A stretch of 64,000 bases of DNA, from assembly GCA_022605405.1 (NCBI GenBank), contig JABYQQ010000008.1, positions 496,001 to 560,000 of the forward strand, written 5' to 3'. Source of the stretch: Earliella scabrosa. Its lineage: Eukaryota > Basidiomycota > Agaricomycetes > Polyporales > Polyporaceae. Below, in pieces: positions 13,523 through 24,861 of this stretch (its first letter is position 1; each line of letters begins with the position of its first letter). A program made the translations under genes and the position numbers. Under the pieces are notes generated by a model that ran no database searches, had not been told where the DNA came from, and saw only the letters and a list, made by a program, of their open reading frames with translations.

Positions 13523-16377
13523 ATGGACCAAGCACCAGGAACGTCCATCTCTAATCCTCGCCGTCTTGCAACCCTCCCAGACATCCTTGGTGCCCTCTCC
13601 GTCCTCCAGTCTCATGAATCCGATCTTTCTACGTCTCTCGCCGATCTTCTGTCCGAATATGAGCCAATATCGGCATCTTTGAGCAGTCTGCAATCTCTCA
13701 GCCCACAGCTCGATGCCTTGGCTCAAGAAACGCAACTGTTAGACGCGACTGTGTCATACACAGCCCGCACGGCTCAGGATGTTGGAGGACGCGTGCAACT
13801 ACTCGACGAGGAGATGAAGAGGGTTAGAGAAGCGTCTGAAAGGGTCAGCCAGATCATTGAGCTCAAGGTGCGCCTGTCACTACCAACATGTTCTCTGTGG
13901 TCCCAACTCTGTATTATGCACAGTCATCTCTCGCTGCGCTACACAGTTCTATCGAGCAGCATGATTGGGAGTCTGCAACCCGTCACTGTGCGCGAGCAAT
14001 GGCTTTACCCTTGGACGTGATCTCGGGACCGTTCGCCGAGACTGCCGTGGTACGCACTCTTTGAGGGCATGCCCTCTTCCTCCTCCCCGGGACCCCGTTC
14101 AATGACTCTCTAGCCCACCGCAGAGAGTCCCTTACCACCTGCGCAAACGCTGGAGGCTGCGCGCGAGCAGCTTCTCGCTGTCTTCCGACGCGAGTTCGAA
14201 AAAGCGTCCAGGGCGCGGGACGCCACTGCTACGAGCCGTTTCTTCAAGCTCTTCCCGGCTATCGGGTGGGAAGCTGAGGGCTTGCAGGCGTACGCATCCT
14301 TTGTGGTCGAGCTGGTCAAAGTCCGCGCTCCTGCATCCGCCAAGAGTACGTACTTGGAGAATGTGTGTCTAATGCGAATCTTACTCATGTGTGCAGCGTC
14401 GTCGCCGCTATACTACATAACTGCGCTAACTGCCCTCTTCGAGAGCATCGCGCTCATCGTTGATCAGCACCAACCCGTCGTGGAGAAGTATTATGGACCA
14501 GGCAAGATGGGTTTAGTCCTCGAGCGCCTGTTGCAAGAAGCCGATCGTGTCGTGAAAGACTTGGTCGAGGGCTGGGAGGAAGAGCGCACCATGAAGCGCA
14601 AGGTCTGGCGTTGCGCCACTGCCTCTAAAATGCCACACTGAGCCGCACCCATATGTTCAGTTGACCGATATCGCCTCCACTCCCATGTCGGCCGGCGTGC
14701 AAAAGCAAACTGCAGCGATGGTCGCTGACGACGATGACGCAGTGGACCCTCGTGAGATCGACAAAGTAGTGGCGGAGGCTGCGGGAATGAGTGGCCGCTG
14801 GGGCTTGTTCCGTAAGTTCATGCACGATCGCCTCAAGGTGATCATCCCCCATTTGTTCAGACGGTGTGTGGTTGTTCATTGCCGATCCCTAGGAGGAGTC
14901 CGACCTAGAAGACGAAGACATCGACGAGGACGGTCAACCTTCAGCTCAGGAAAAGATCGCAACAAAGGGTGCCACAGATGGCGCCGATGTGTCCAATGGC
15001 ATTCAAGTCATCGAACAGTCTAGGTCGCAAGAAGTCATCGAAGACATGCTCGCAACCTACTACACTCCGATGGAGGTCTGGTATGCCCGCACGGTCATCG
15101 ACAAGGTGACGCGTCTCCTCCCATCTGTGTTCCCGGTCAGAGCACTAATCCGCACCGCTGACCATCAGGCGCATCGACTATCAACATACGACTTGTCACA
15201 AATTCCCGTCTCAACAACGCCCGACGATGCGTTCTACATTCTCAAAACTGTTCTGTCGCGCATGTTATCCACAGCTTCGGTTAGAACGGTGGAACGCACC
15301 TCTGATCGCCTGAGAGACGTCATGGACAAAGATTACGCACGTGTCATCAAGCACAAACTGGACAATGTCTACCGAGGTGCCGTAGGACCTGGTGCGCGCG
15401 CAGAAAAGGTGGAGCGCGAGAACAGGCAATCCTTCATTGTGAGCGTCTTGCCCCAGTACACGTCCGTCATCGCACTCAGGCTTCCGCGCAGATCCTACTC
15501 AATGACCTGGACATTTCGTCCTCACACATGGAACGCCTGGTCAAAGACTTGGCTCAATCAAACTTGATCCCCCAGCATTTTCTCGAATCAGAGATCGATC
15601 CAGTCAAAGACAGCCTGAACAAGCTCATGAACCTCGTGCCAAAATACCGCTCAACTCTGAGAGTAAGTCCCAACTTGCGATCTGACGGGCTATGCGCTCA
15701 CCTCATAGCAAGGCAGGGGTAGAGCAACTGTTTAACCAACTGTTGCGGCCGAAACTACGTACATTTATCCCGGACATCTACAAGGATGTCTCGTACGTAC
15801 TTGACGATGATGGCTATGCCGCCGCCGAGCTGCAAGACACTGTCCGAAAACGATTCGTCAAAGCTTGGGAAGCCCTCATTGACGGTTACAAGGTATGTGG
15901 ACCAACCACGCCGTACATGACTATCCGTTAACAGCCATCTCGTAGGATACGTTCACCGACAGCAACTTCCGACTGTTCTTCGGACTCGCACTCGACGTAC
16001 TCGTCCGACCGTGGGAGAAGTTTGTAGTTAGTCTCAAGTACAGTGAAGTAGGATGCATTCCTTTTGATTTTGAGAACGTACTGAACGGCCTTGTAGCTCG
16101 GTGCAATCCGCTTCGACCATGACCTACGCGCCGTCATGGCGTACCTATCCTCTCAGACGGTCTTCGGTGATATACGAGAGAAGTTCATACGGTTGCAACA
16201 GATAGCGACAGTGCTTAACCTGGACTCGGTACGCGTACAATTATTCCTGGCTCTTTCTTCACGTCACTTACTGACCTTGTACAGGAGGAGGATGTCGACG
16301 AGTTCTACAACGGGTCGGGCATCGCATGGCAACTGAGCCAACAGGAGGCTCGCTCCGTCGCGAATCTCCGGGTATAG
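13523..16377 (+). CDS. COG4: Conserved oligomeric Golgi complex subunit 4
   Basis: Tethering-complex subunit for intra-Golgi retrograde vesicles that binds SNAREs and Sly1. Twelve exons: 13523-13867, 13924-14049, 14114-14345, 14397-14602, 14661-14837, 14893-15105, 15169-15438, 15480-15662, 15713-15892, 15946-16047, 16097-16228, 16285-16377; 752 residues (human about 785). The N-terminal ~110 residues form heptad-rich coiled coil (LLDEEMKRVREASERVSQII). Strong family anchors are EKYYGPGKMGLVLERLLQEAD, LLNDLDISSSHMERLVKDLA and the C-terminal GAIRFDHDLRAVMAYLSSQT. An acidic linker (EESDLEDEDIDEDG) sits in the middle. The intron before 15713 ends in CAAG rather than CAG/TAG. It is convergent with VPS2, only 102 bp between stop codons. 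Confidence 0.94.
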
Positions 16378-16479
16378 TCATAGGTGTCAATGGAACATGG
16401 ACACTCAGATCGCTACTCTACATATCGTCATGATCGTGTCTGTACATCTTAGGCGTAATAGTGCAACATACACTACAGA

Positions 16480-17445
16480 CTATCCGCGGCGCAGAGCATC
16501 AAGCCGTGCCTGCAGAGCGTCCTCATCAGACATATCATCGCCTCCACCGCTCGCGGCGCCACCTCCAGTTGTTGACCCGCCCGACGGACCGCCGAGCGCA
16601 ACGGCCTGCTTTGGCTCTGTTAGTGGTGATGAGATTGCCAGTCCATTCGGTGCTTCGGTGAGCTGTACAACGAGCGAGCTGAGGATCGAGCCTACGACGA
16701 TGGAGCAGGGGTGGCGTACCTGTTGCGAGAGGTCGACACCGATCTCATCGAGCACCTGCTTGAGGATCTTGTCGCCCTCCTCCTCTTCGTCCTCGAGGTC
16801 GTCCTCCATGACATCATCGACAGCGTCGGACATCATCTCCTCTTTCATGTCCATTGTCGCACTCTCGCGCTCAAATTCCATCATGATCCGCTGTATCTGT
16901 GGGAGGTTAAGGCCCTTGTTCATCGCGCCCATCGCCTGGCATGAAAGAGGGATGTTAGACTTGCGGGATGTGCACGGTTGCAGCGGCGACCGCTCACCCT
17001 GGTTGCGCCACGCATGGCCTCGGCCATCTGCTGGTTGCTCCGGAGGGTCTGTATCCTGAGGCCGACGGCCTGGAGCTGCGTCCTCATCTGGTAGAACTTC
17101 TGGACGTATCGACGGGTGCGGACGAGGTCCTTGGCCATGACCTTGCATGCGTTCTGGGAGGCGTGCTGAGCTCAACGCGGGGCATCGAACAGAGGGATGG
17201 GGTGAGTGAGCGCACCATCTGGCCAGACTTTGCACTCTTCTTGATGTCCATGATGAGCTTCTTCTCCTGCTGCTCGAGCTTTGTGCGCTCGCGGTCGAGC
17301 TCGCGCTGGGCCTTTGCGAGGGCGCGCTGGTGCTGGCGGAGCCGCTCCGCGGGGGTGACCGTGCGGCCAAAGAGCGTCTCCTACGGTGTGCATGAGTGTG
17401 CTGAGCATGGAGAGCGAGCTGAGGGACGCGTACGATGATGTTCAT
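16480..17445 (-). CDS. VPS2: ESCRT-III subunit Vps2/CHMP2
   Basis: Snf7-family filament protein that drives membrane scission at endosomes and recruits the Vps4 ATPase. Exons 17445-17434, 17380-17216, 17153-16998, 16935-16720, 16662-16480; 243 residues. The first coding exon is only 12 nt (M-N-I-I) and joins ETLFGRTVTPAERLRQHQR, which reproduces the conserved Vps2 N-terminus. The basic helical hairpin (RELDRERTKLEQQEKKLIMD, VMAKDLVRTRRYVQKFYQMR) is followed by an acidic half (MMSDAVDDVMEDDLEDEEEE) and a C-terminal MIM1-type helix DEDALQARLDALRRG that fits the Vps4 MIT-binding consensus. A Gly/Ser/Thr linker precedes MIM1. The gene is divergent from CUZ1 with 112 bp between start codons. Confidence 0.95.
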   Translation of the reverse strand: MNIIVRVPQLALHAQHTHAHRRRRSLAARSPPRSGSASTSAPSQRPSASSTASAQSSSSRRRSSSWTSRRVQSLARWCAHSPHPSVRCPALSSARLPERMQGHGQGPRPHPSIRPEVLPDEDAAPGRRPQDTDPPEQPADGRGHAWRNQGERSPLQPCTSRKSNIPLSCQAMGAMNKGLNLPQIQRIMMEFERESATMDMKEEMMSDAVDDVMEDDLEDEEEEGDKILKQVLDEIGVDLSQQVRHPCSIVVGSILSSLVVQLTEAPNGLAISSPLTEPKQAVALGGPSGGSTTGGGAASGGGDDMSDEDALQARLDALRRG

Positions 17446-17557
17446 GGCGGACGAGGTCGGTGGTGGAAGCAGAGGCGGAGAGTGCAAGCGAGGCCTACGC
17501 GCGGACGATGCGGTCATTCGCCGGCAGACGCGCGCAGCTGCTCTCGCTCGAACGGCC

Positions 17558-18572
17558 ATGTCGGACGCGGACGCGGACTCGAGGTCGCTGCCCGCGGTCG
17601 GCGCGCACTGCGCTCTCCCGTCCTGCAACCTCAACGACTTCCTGCCCATCCGCTGCCGCTGCCAGCAGCTTTTCTGCAGAGAGCACGTCGCGCCCGACGT
17701 CCACGACTGCCCCCTCCAGCGAGCCACACCGACCTCCTCGGACGCGCATGCTCTCAAGCTGCAGCGCTGCGCCGCTCAGGGCTGCAACAAGCCCAGCCTC
17801 GAGTCCTTCATTGCCAATCCCACAGACACCACGAACCGCTCGCCCGCAGTCTGTCAGGCCTGCACCCAGGCATTCTGCGCTCAGTGAGTCCCTCCCTACG
17901 CTTCCGCGCCCGCGCCCGTTCAGACGGCACTCTCGTCCGCAGGCACAGAGAACCAAGCACCCATGCTTGCACGCCCCCGGACATCACCTCCGCAGAGCCT
18001 GTGCAAGAGAAGAACGCTGCGGCGAAGGCCCTCTTGGCCAAGCACTTTGGCTCTAAACCTGCTACCTCTCCCGCCAACCCTGCGCGTGCCTCCGCCGCGA
18101 CCAAGCCCAATCCCAAGAAAGAAGCGCAACAGCGGCAGCTCGCTGTTATGAAGATGCGCCACAAGGCGCAGCCCGGAGACCCAAAGGACTCAGCTGCATC
18201 TGTCTCGATGGACCAGCGGCTGCATCTCAAAGTCAGCCAGGCCGCAGTCGACGGCTCCGAGCGCATCTTCTGGTTCCGCAAGGTGTCGTCCATGTTCATA
18301 TCCTACATAGCTTCTCCACTAGATCCTGGTAGCGTAGACCATCGTGACTGGCAGAGCGCTGGACATGCTCGCCACTCACTTCAAGATGACCATCAGCGAC
18401 ACTCAGGTGCGTATAGCTACAGATGAATTCGGAGGCAGCCTCGTGTCCTGACTGCAGACAGCCATTGAACCTTGTCTATGCATCCGGAGAGTCCGTAGGC
18501 ACCCCCCTTCGCACAGACCAGCCCCTAGGGGATCAGGTTCCCGACGGCACATCTCTTGCCTTGACCAGGTAA
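17558..18572 (+). CDS. CUZ1: AN1-type zinc-finger protein, Cuz1/ZFAND1 type
   Basis: Cdc48/p97- and proteasome-associated stress protein in yeast and human (arsenite response, stress-granule clearance). Exons 17558-17883, 17943-18282, 18338-18406, 18462-18572; 281 residues. Two AN1 fingers are visible: CALPSC...RCRCQQLFCREHVAPDVHDC (~19-51) and CAAQGC...VCQACTQAFCAQHREPSTHAC (~70-118), the second split by the first intron. An Ala/Lys-rich linker leads to a ~90-residue C-terminal segment (IFWFRKTIVTGRALDMLATH, NLVYASGESVGTPLRTDQPL) consistent with the UBL-like domain of this family. The last acceptor is the second AG of CAGACAG; using the first CAG would shift the frame. Convergent with MYO2 (152 bp between stops). 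Confidence 0.85.
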
Positions 18573-18724
18573 CACCTTCCGACTCACGCTCCAGCAGAGT
18601 TCCAGAGATGATGGATTGGGAGGGAATCGTAAATTACCATTACATCGGATCCCATAGCACAGAAAGATATGCAGAACAAACAGGAACCGTATCAACATGA
18701 CAGCCATCACAGCCAGCGAGACTG

Positions 18725-21700
18725 CTATGCTACCAGAGCAGCGAGTCTCCGGAGATGTGGGACGTTGAGGTATGCAGGGACGTAAGTCTCCAGGCCAGAT
18801 ACCTCCCGAGGGAGCGGCAACTCGTATGGGCCAACCTCCTCGGTCTCTGGCGCAAGGAGCAGGTGGTCGTTGCGGTCGTTGGGCGATACTCGTGAAGCGA
18901 CGACGCGGAGGATCTCCGGTGAGATGGGAGTCTGCAATCCCTTGCGTCAGTATTTCAACCTCCGTGCAGAAATTATAAATGCTTACCTCGTAGTCGGCGA
19001 CATAGTAGTTGGTGCACATGCGCTGGATCTGCGTAGGAGTCAACATCCAGCAGACATCGTAAATGATCTCGAGATCGGCGGGCGTGGACTGCAGCAACAG
19101 CATTGTCAGCAATCCGGTCGTCCGGAAGGAAAGCAATGGCCACATACCTTCTTGAGTTGGAGGAGCTTCGTGGCCTGCATCAAGTGCTCGAGCTGCAGAG
19201 TTCCCTCTGGCATGTCGTGCGACTTGCACCATTCCTCTATACGAGTGATGTTGTACTGGATTTGCATCGCTAGACAGAGAGATCAACGTCAGGTCATTCA
19301 TTCCCCAGAAAGCGTGGACGAAAGCTAACCTCGCTTCCATGACGAGAAGTTCCGCCTCATGAGCAGGTCGTTGAAGCTCGTCACGCCAATCAGCTTGAGC
19401 AGCTCGGTGATGACCTGTTGTACCACAGACTCCTCCATGTAGTAGCTCTTCAAGCTCCTCCACACCTTGTTCAGCAGGTTGAGGATATCGTCCATGCTGA
19501 ACGCGGGCTGCGTGTTCGAGTTGAGCAAGCGGTTGAACAACCTTCCTCCGCCGTCCGTCGTGGTGAAGCCGGGCAACGACTGGCTCTCAATGAGCGCAGG
19601 AATGACCATCTTCGACAGCCGCTTCTTGGTCTCGAGCATCCATGTGTGGTAGATGTTGTACTCGAGACTGTCAAGATCGTGCTTGACGACGGACACGAGA
19701 CGCTCGTAGTCTGCCCATTCGAACGGACGGACAGCGTTCTCCTCGCCCGGACCGATGCCCTGGAGCATGTCGCTTTCCGCCACGCAGATGAACGATAGCA
19801 TCTCGTGTACGTTGGACAGCCAGAAGATGCCGGGGATGATTGCGTCCTCGCCAGTGAATGACTGTGATATCGTTAGTCGCGGCACGATGTCTGCCATTTG
19901 CGGGTACTCACCATGACATGCGACTGGATGGTCTGCATGACATTCGCAAGGAACCGCTCGCTCTCGGGGATGAGTCCATACTTCCACATCTCGTTCGTGA
20001 TCAGGCTGATCAAGTTCGCAGGGAACAAGATCTCCTTGACCGCCGCGGGGCTTGTCAAACTGGGTGCGGGTATCTTCAAGCCACGGATCAGGCCATCCAG
20101 GACGTCCTCGTCCAGGCGCTTGATGTCCTGCATCAACCTGATCTTCTCCTCGGCGGGATCGTCGTACAAGCTCGACCGGTCGAGCACACGGAACTGCGGC
20201 AACCCGTCTTCGCCGTTGTACGCAACGGATACAGCGCGCGGGTTCGACGCCTGGCTGCGCTTCGCGTTGAACATGAGCTCGTCCGCAGACGTACGGTGGT
20301 CCGATGGACTGATCGCATACACGCCTGCGGAGCTGTGTCGTCGTTGATGTCCACGCGAGACAGCTCCGATTTGTGAGCCATTGGTAGCAGCAGGCGCATC
20401 TGCGAGGCGGAGGACGGGAGCAAATGTAGGCGAGGTAGGCTCTGCACGTACTCCCCGAGTGAGGGCATTGAGCGCAGTGGCACGGTTCAGCTGCTCGCGC
20501 AGGCTGCTGACTTCCGTCTTGAGCGTCTGGATGACGGAGCTGTCGTCGGCATTCCGGACGGGTTGGCTGTCGATGAGCTTCTGCTGCGTCTCGAGTTGTG
20601 CGGCTTGCTGCGCCAACTCCTCGGTGAGCTTGTGAACGGCAGCCTCCTTCTCCGCAGCCTTGAGGATCGCCTCCTCCAACTTCCGCTCCACATCCTCCTT
20701 CGCACGCAAAAGCTGTTGACTCCGCGAGAGCTCTTCTTGTGTGTTTGTGAGGTCCGACTGAATCTGTCTTGCACGGGCGTCTGACTCCTCGTGTCGAGAG
20801 ATGGCCTGTTGCAATTGCACCTCGAGTGTCTGGACCTTGTTCTGAAGCTCCTTCTTCTCTTCGGTACGCTTCTGAAGGGTCTGTGTGAGCTCGACGACCT
20901 TGTTCTCGAGACGGTAGGAGATCTCCTTGAACTTCGACACGGAGCGAGCCTCGGCCTTGAGGGCCTTGAGCTCCTTCCGTGCCAAGCGTCGACGGATACA
21001 TGACTGGATGAGGACAACGTTGCGGACATCCCGCTTGAACATTCTCCGTGTAAGCCTACAATGCGAACGTTAGCTATGGTCAGGATAACAAGTGGCGGGC
21101 TACATACACTCCACGGAAGAGAGACTGTAGGGTGATGACGGCATATGTCCGCTTCGAGTCCTTGAACAGGCGGCGAGCGAGAGCGCCACGAGCACCTGTC
21201 CGACGTAAGGGTCAGGATGCCATTTGGCTGCACAAAGAAGATACTCACGGGCTTGAATCGCGGTGACTGAGGCGCGGATAGTGAGGAATCGTTTCCGCTG
21301 CAGGTACCGCCTGATACCACGCTGGAGGCGAGTCGCGGCGACGTCGCGGCGGACCTTCTCCACGAACTGCCGGGCAAGCAAGCCCCGCCACCAAGTCTGA
21401 ATCTTGATGGTAGCTTCCCGGAGCGCCTTGTACTTCTTGACTGCCATGCGCCTCCTCATGTTCTTCTGGACGATCGTGACAAGGGAGTTTAAGCGGTTCG
21501 AACGAAGAGACTCGAGCGCGGCGAGCATGCCAGCTCGGAAGAAGATCTTGGTCAGACCAGGCTGGTACTTGTCGGGATCGTTGATCGTCTTCTCGAGTAT
21601 GCGAGCGCAAAGAGGCTTCAATTCGAGGTTCTTGATCATCGGCTCCCATTCAGAGGAGTGTACCAGCATGTAGTATCTGTGAAGTTCTAAATAAGATTTT

Positions 21701-24359
21701 GATGATGCATGTATGCGTGTAGAGACTGACCGTTCAGCAAACTCCTCGTACGTCCATCGCGAAGGATAACCAGCACAACTGATACGGATGGTCTCGAGGA
21801 CACCACAAGCACGAAGCTGGCCAAGGACCTGCTGGGGAGTGAACTCCCAAGCCCGCTTCTGCTCATTCGGCTTGATGCACCGAATATAGTGTACGTTTGT
21901 CGTGTTGAGAGTATCCATCAGATTGACCAAGGATGCCTTGAATATCGAGGCCTGAGTCGGCTTCTTCACGACACCTCCCGGACGCTTGGGACCAGCAGCT
22001 GCAGAGGCCATGAGCGATTGCCTACCAGGATCTGGGATAAGCGAGGCGCGCTTGTTGACGGTGGGAGACGCGGGTTGAGCAGGAGCAGCATCTGGTGGCT
22101 TAGTAGCAGCAAACGCAGCGTCGAGCACTTCCTTGAGGAAGTGGTTCTTCGTGTCCTGGAGCAACGCCATGTGCTCATCTGGAACCGTGTCCCTGTTCTT
22201 CTCCAAGAAACCCTCCACCTCATACGTGACATCCAAGGCATAGTGCGCGATGGTGAAGGCAGAGTTGCCGAACCGTGGCTTCTTGAAAACCTTGGCGTTC
22301 TCCGGCTTGGCAAGCTGGTTGTGGAGCTTCTGCAAGAAGGACTGGTCGGTACCCGAGGGAAGACGAGATTCTTCGTCGAGAAGTGCCATGACACCAAGCT
22401 TGCCCTCGATGATGTCGATGCACGGCTGGTTGTCGGAGAACTCGATGAACGTCCAGTTGATCTTTTCCCGAACATATTCCTCTTGCTCCAGCTTGAAGAC
22501 GTGTTGGTTGAACTACCGAAAAGCTTCAGTACAAACACATTGACGTCCTCCGATAGGCATTACCTCTTGTTGCAGCTTCTCGTTGGCGTAGTTGATACTG
22601 AACTGCTCGAAGGAGTTCTGTAGAATCATGCATTAGTCCACGATTCAGGTGCAGCGCCTGACAATACTTGCCTTCTTGAAGTGCTCGAAACCGTAGATAT
22701 CCAGCACACCGATGAACATCTCAGCCCGACTCATCGCTTCACCATTCTCTCCCGCCAAGCTCTCGTTCAGGATAGCCACAACCCACTCGAAGAGACAAGC
22801 ATAGACGAATTTAGCGACCGAGTCCCTCACCACTGTGGCCTGAGCGCCGTTCAGAGCAGTGACGATCTTCTCCGAACGCGTGGTGATCTGCTTCTTGATT
22901 GTCCATTTCTTGAACTCAGCAAGAGGGACACCCAAGAACCGTGTCGACAGCTGCAGCGCAGGATCCGCATCGTCAATGGCCGAGTCGTTCCGCATTTGCG
23001 TGATCTTGATGTTGCCAAGATGCAGGAGCGCAGACAGAAGCTTGAAGACGGCCCATTGCTTCTCGACGGAGATACCAATCGTCGAGAGAGCGGTCTGTGT
23101 CTGCCTGAACTCCTCCGCGTCGTCAACACCGGGGATCGGTGTGGAGCTTGGGCCACCCTGGTTGAGATACTGGAACTTGGTGACGTCCGTGTCAAGTCCC
23201 AAGTCTTTCCGCTCCTTGAGCGGGGCGCCGGCGCATAGTTGGTAGAAGATGTGGTAGTTCCGCTCCGTCAAGGGTTGGAACACAACACGAGAGCGCTCAA
23301 GAAGGTATGTGCGGATACGTGCGCCGACGATCTCTTGCTCGCCGTCGAACATAATCTATGCCGCTCGTCAGCAGGCAGGCAGAATGGCCATGGGAAGCAC
23401 GGGCGGACCTGAATGTACTTTCCGAAACGCGAGGAATTGTCGTTACGTGTCGTCTTTGCATTGCCGAACGCCTCGAGGACTGGGTTGGTTGCAAGGATCT
23501 GCCGCTCGACCTCACTCGACTCGTCCAGTGAGGTCTTTGTCTTCCCTCTCGCTTTGGAGGCAGGAGGGTTGACCGAGGCGAGATAGCGCATGATGAATTT
23601 GGCCTGGGGGTGGATGAACACAACATTAATATGAGCAAGAAGACGCGTAGGACTCACGGATTCCGTCTTTCCAGCACCACTGCGCGGCTGTCAGGAGAAG
23701 TCGGGCAACGGTATAAGGAGAACACGCACCTCTCGCCCGAGACAATGATAGTCTGACCTGTACCATCCCTACTCATGGCAGTGTAGGCATCCTCCGCGAT
23801 GGCAAACAAATGGGGCTCGAGTTCGCCTCTCCGCCGGCCGTTGTATGCTTGGATGACTTCAGGACCATAGAGGGCGACACGTTGGAAGGGGTTTACAGCG
23901 ATGAGGACGATTCCGGAGTATGTATAAATGCTGTGTTGGGCGTAACGATTGCGGATTGTGTGAAGGACTGGGGGATAGAAATTGTGGCGACACGCAGGCA
24001 GAGAAGAACGCGAGAAAGCACACCTGAAGGTTCGTTCAAATGAGAGAGGGTCGCGAGGTCGTCAGCGGTTTCCAACAGCGGTGGATTTCGTAGTGGTGGT
24101 AGGTCGCCCTTGCCGTCCTTGATCGCCTTGACGGTGGTGTCAATCTTGATCTCCTGTGAGAGGGCGAGGTGACAGCCTGTGAGCAGGATGCTGCTGAGGA
24201 GCTGCCCTGCGAGCAACCGACCTTTCCGCGTTCATCTACAAAGACGAGCTTGATGGCTTCATCGGTTTTGGTGGCCGAGGTGACCTCGGCAGAGATCCAG
24301 CCGAGCTCCTTGTCGGGAAACCAGACCCTGGTGCCCTTGCTGTATATGTTTTCGGCCAT
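18725..24359 (-). CDS. MYO2: Class V myosin heavy chain (Myo2/dilute type)
   Basis: Actin-based cargo motor for polarised secretion, vacuole and mitochondrial inheritance. Fifteen exons: 24359-24222, 24153-24024, 23967-23730, 23679-23658, 23603-23409, 23355-22672, 22617-22564, 22512-21731, 21676-21249, 21195-21108, 21055-19912, 19861-19330, 19269-19148, 19088-18987, 18931-18725; 1621 residues. Order: SH3-like N-domain ([14 protein letters not shown]), motor with P-loop [13 protein letters not shown] (~167-179), switch [19 protein letters not shown], switch [13 protein letters not shown], and converter; about six IQ motifs from ~810; a coiled coil (~960-1110) rich in Glu/Gln/Lys; then a DIL cargo-binding globular tail ([36 protein letters not shown]). 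The intron 22671-22618 has a GC donor (GCAAGT). Exon 4 is only 22 nt and lies within the P-loop. Length and domain order match fungal Myo2/MyoE. Confidence 0.96.
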
Positions 24360-24861
24360 GGAGGAGAGAGGGGGGCCGGGGGAGGGTCGGTCGTAACAAG
24401 TCGTCAGCTAGCGGTGAACGTTGCTCTCCCAAATCACTTCCGTTCACCCCCTCCGCGTCACGCTTGATGCGCCGTGACACCATCCGTCACGCTCCCCGGA
24501 CGCGTCCTGTTTCTCCGTTTCTCAGCATTCCACCGTCCAGAACAAACCACGCTGTGGCAGATCGTGCATTACAGGACATGTCTGAGCGTGTTTCTCAGCA
24601 GCTCTGCCCCGCATATGCCAGCGAGTGGCAGATGGAGGGAGGCGTGACAGCCACGTGGGAGTGATGGGGACCGGCGTCTGTCGCGTCCGGAGCTGGGATC
24701 TGCCTGGAGCTGTGTGTGCACCGACTGCGACCTCTCACCCATCTCCTTCCTGTGCCTCGCCGCCGGCCTCGGTCTTCGTCGACGTCGTCTTCCATCCATG
24801 CTCGCTGCTGCGCCATAAGCCCCGTAACCGGACCCCGCGACTCGAGCAGGCCACGACCCCC
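24360..24861. other. Divergent promoter region MYO2 / bestrophin-like gene
   Basis: These 502 bp separate two divergent starts. Short open frames occur on both strands but none has a recognisable domain or fits the neighbouring gene models. No clear regulatory element was identified. Confidence 0.4.

Noticed and set aside
16480..17757. 425-codon minus-strand open frame over VPS2
   Set aside because: It reads through four clear GT-AG introns; the spliced VPS2 model explains all conserved sequence.
19325..21001. 558-codon minus-strand frame overlapping the myosin tail
   Set aside because: It only shares part of the MYO2 DIL-region frame; its N-terminal half is a wrong-frame shadow of the coiled coil.
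23810..24043. Plus-strand open frames across the myosin head
   Set aside because: They are antisense to conserved motor sequence and have no domain of their own.
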